A stretch of DNA of 16,774 nt from Deltaproteobacteria bacterium. Lineage in GTDB: Bacteria > Desulfobacterota > JADFXK01. Numbering within the stretch: the stretch's first letter is position 1; the number at the start of each line of letters is the position of its first letter. Under the pieces are notes generated by a model that did not search any database, was not told where the DNA came from, and worked only from the letters and a program-made list of their open reading frames with translations. Below are positions 15,546 through 16,774 of the stretch, piece by piece. Position numbers and translations under genes: made by a program. Where the stretch lies: NCBI GenBank assembly GCA_015233295.1, contig JADFYC010000035.1:1-16774 (forward strand), in the 5' to 3' direction.

Positions 15546-15635
15546 AAGATTCCTCGCTTCGCTCGGAATGACAAATTTACTTCGTCATTCTGGATAGTCC
15601 GCTTCTCTGTCATTTCGAGCGAAACGAGAAATCTT
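15546..15635. repeat. dispersed palindromic repeat (TTCGCTCGGAATGACA type)
   Basis: A 28-bp arm at 15546-15573 (AAGATTCCTCGCTTCGCTCG then GAATGACA) is inverted at 15608-15635 with 25 of 28 positions complementary, around a 34-bp spacer. Repeats of this CGCTTCGCTCGGAATGACA type are, from memory, widespread in unrelated bacterial genomes as small mobile or transcript-stabilising palindromes. It lies between the regulator-dependent promoter and hcp. Confidence 0.75.
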
Positions 15636-15962
15636 AACGTCGCACCCCTAATTTAACAGCATTGGGTTGAATCTCCCTGTCTCACCTGGGGAATTTCCCT
15701 ACCCATTGAGAAATTTCCCATGATAAATGATGTGAAGTGCCTATTTCAAAACAAACTCAAATCGATTATTATAAAAAATTGAGTACCTAAAGGCAATATC
15801 CGCCTCTGCTGAGGTCCGGGCGGGGTGTAATTCCATTAACTCTGATAGGCGAAAACCTTCAGGAGGTTATGAACATATAAGCATAGTCCGTGCCTAAGAA
15901 AACAAGACCTGGAGGACTATAACTAATTCTTATTGGTTGGTAAACGAAAAAGGAGGACAAAA

Positions 15963-16774
15963 ATGTTTTGTTATCAGTGTGAGCAAACTGCTAAGGGACA
16001 AGGATGTGAAAAGATTGGTGTTTGCGGGAAGACCCACGATGTCGCCACTCTTCAGGACTTGCTCATCTACGCCCTTCAGGGGCTGGGTCAAGTCGCCGTA
16101 GCCGGACGCAAAGTAGGAATTAATGAAGACCAGGTCAACATTTTTACAGTCCGGTCCTTGTTTGCCACTTTGACCAATGTCAACTTCGATCCCGACCGGC
16201 TGGCCGGTTTGATTAAAGAGTGTGTGGCCTTGCGGGACAGCCTCGGCGCTCGCGTCAAATCCGCCGGTGGCCAGGTCAGCTCCGCCGCCGGGCCGGCCAC
16301 TTACAAACCGGCCGCGACCATGGAGGGTCTCATCGACCAAGGTCTGGGCGTCGGGTTAAAGTCCTATCCCGCGGCCAATGCCGATGTCATGTCCTTGAAA
16401 CACACGTTGCTTTTTGGGATCAAAGGTGTCTCTGCTTATGCCGATCACGCTGAAATATTAGGCCAAAAAGATGACGTAGTGTATGCCTTCGTGCATGAAG
16501 CCCTGGCCTCCTTACCCCAGGCCGAGCTGTCTCTGGACGATTGTTTGAAACTGGTCTTGAAGTGTGGCGAAATCAACCTCAGGACCATGGAGTTGCTGGA
16601 CACGGCCAACACCGGGACCTACGGTCAACCCGTACCGACCAAAGTCCCCCTGGGCGCCAAGCAAGGTAAAGCCATCCTGGTCTCAGGACACGATCTCAAG
16701 GACCTGCACGAACTGCTGAAACAGACTGAAGGCAAAGGCATCAACATCTACACCCACGGTGAAATGCTGCCCAC
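15963..16774 (+). CDS. hcp: hybrid-cluster protein (hydroxylamine/NO reductase), 5' part
   Basis: The first 270 codons are present; the gene runs off the right edge (family length is about 540-560). The N-terminus MFCYQCEQTAKGQGCEKIGV carries cysteines at 3, 6, 15 and 21 (C-x2-C-x8-C-x5-C), the 4Fe-4S ligands of the strict-anaerobe type of Hcp. Near the edge, YTHGEMLP contains a conserved histidine and glutamate that ligand the hybrid 4Fe-2O-2S cluster. Hcp reduces hydroxylamine and nitric oxide and protects anaerobes from nitrosative stress; it is cytoplasmic. AGGAGG stands six bases before ATG 15963, an ideal site. The neighbouring Crp/Fnr regulator and its operator are the likely control. 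Confidence 0.92.
   Translation, partial: MFCYQCEQTAKGQGCEKIGVCGKTHDVATLQDLLIYALQGLGQVAVAGRKVGINEDQVNIFTVRSLFATLTNVNFDPDRLAGLIKECVALRDSLGARVKSAGGQVSSAAGPATYKPAATMEGLIDQGLGVGLKSYPAANADVMSLKHTLLFGIKGVSAYADHAEILGQKDDVVYAFVHEALASLPQAELSLDDCLKLVLKCGEINLRTMELLDTANTGTYGQPVPTKVPLGAKQGKAILVSGHDLKDLHELLKQTEGKGINIYTHGEMLP

Larger units (their letters stand above)
15242..15962. promoter_or_regulatory. long divergent control region upstream of hcp
   Basis: This 721-bp region has no credible gene. It contains the regulator palindrome and promoter (15277-15319), a dispersed palindromic repeat (15546-15635), a near-palindrome GGGAATTTCCC (15689-15699) with a second AATTTCCC exactly 20 bp on (15712-15719), and a CCTC-TGCT-GAGG hairpin inside a CCGCC...GGGCGG stem near 15799-15822. 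The strong ribosome site of hcp ends it. A weak promoter (TTTCAA...TATTAT, 15744-15772) may lie nearer to hcp. Confidence 0.5.

Noticed and set aside
15869..15880. AGGAGG followed by ATG AAC ATA TAA in the hcp leader, a possible leader peptide.
   Set aside because: Only three codons, and the ribosome site is two bases from the ATG, too close for normal initiation.

Overview
This 16.8 kb window looks like chromosomal DNA from an anaerobic bacterium of the former Deltaproteobacteria (Desulfobacterota-like). The evidence is a hybrid-cluster protein gene with the four-cysteine N-terminus typical of strict anaerobes, next to a cysteine-free Crp/Fnr regulator. Moderately high G+C coding DNA, abundant orphan PAS kinases and B12-type radical SAM enzymes, and dispersed palindromic repeats fit too. 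This taxonomic call is an inference; no rRNA or other marker gene is present.

Left part (1-3262): a tight rightward operon of a cobalamin-binding radical SAM enzyme, a DPM1-like family 2 glycosyltransferase (ATGA overlap) and a class V PLP aminotransferase. Together they suggest modification of a lipid- or polymer-linked sugar, or of a related secondary metabolite. Then come a leftward 88-residue double zinc-ribbon protein and, divergent from it, a TtcA/TilS-type PP-loop tRNA thiolase (to 4434).

Middle part (4435-9950): an orphan lipoprotein of the oligopeptide-binding SBP family 5, a 71-residue unknown protein, a 245-residue unknown helical protein, about 800 bp of mostly AT-rich gene-poor DNA and a secreted protein with a C-terminal fibronectin-III-like domain. 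The gene-poor stretch holds a leftward intrinsic terminator with no gene to serve and a GC-rich island that may be a structured RNA.

Right part (9951-16774): a leftward soluble triple-PAS histidine kinase, preceded by a previously easy-to-miss 31-residue hydrophobic protein with a near-perfect ribosome binding site. Next is a rightward YcaO-TPR fusion behind a good sigma70 promoter. It is followed by a convergent HcpR/Dnr-like Crp/Fnr regulator and, about 720 bp beyond that, the first 270 codons of hcp. A perfect 16-bp palindrome lies between the regulator and hcp. It is exactly 32 bp, centre to centre, from a TATACT hexamer facing hcp, the spacing of class II FNR-type activation.

Three families of dispersed palindromic repeat sit in the intergenic gaps (about 4609-4712; 6930-6990 and 9943-10008; 15546-15635). 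I see no tRNA, rRNA, CRISPR array, transposase or phage gene.
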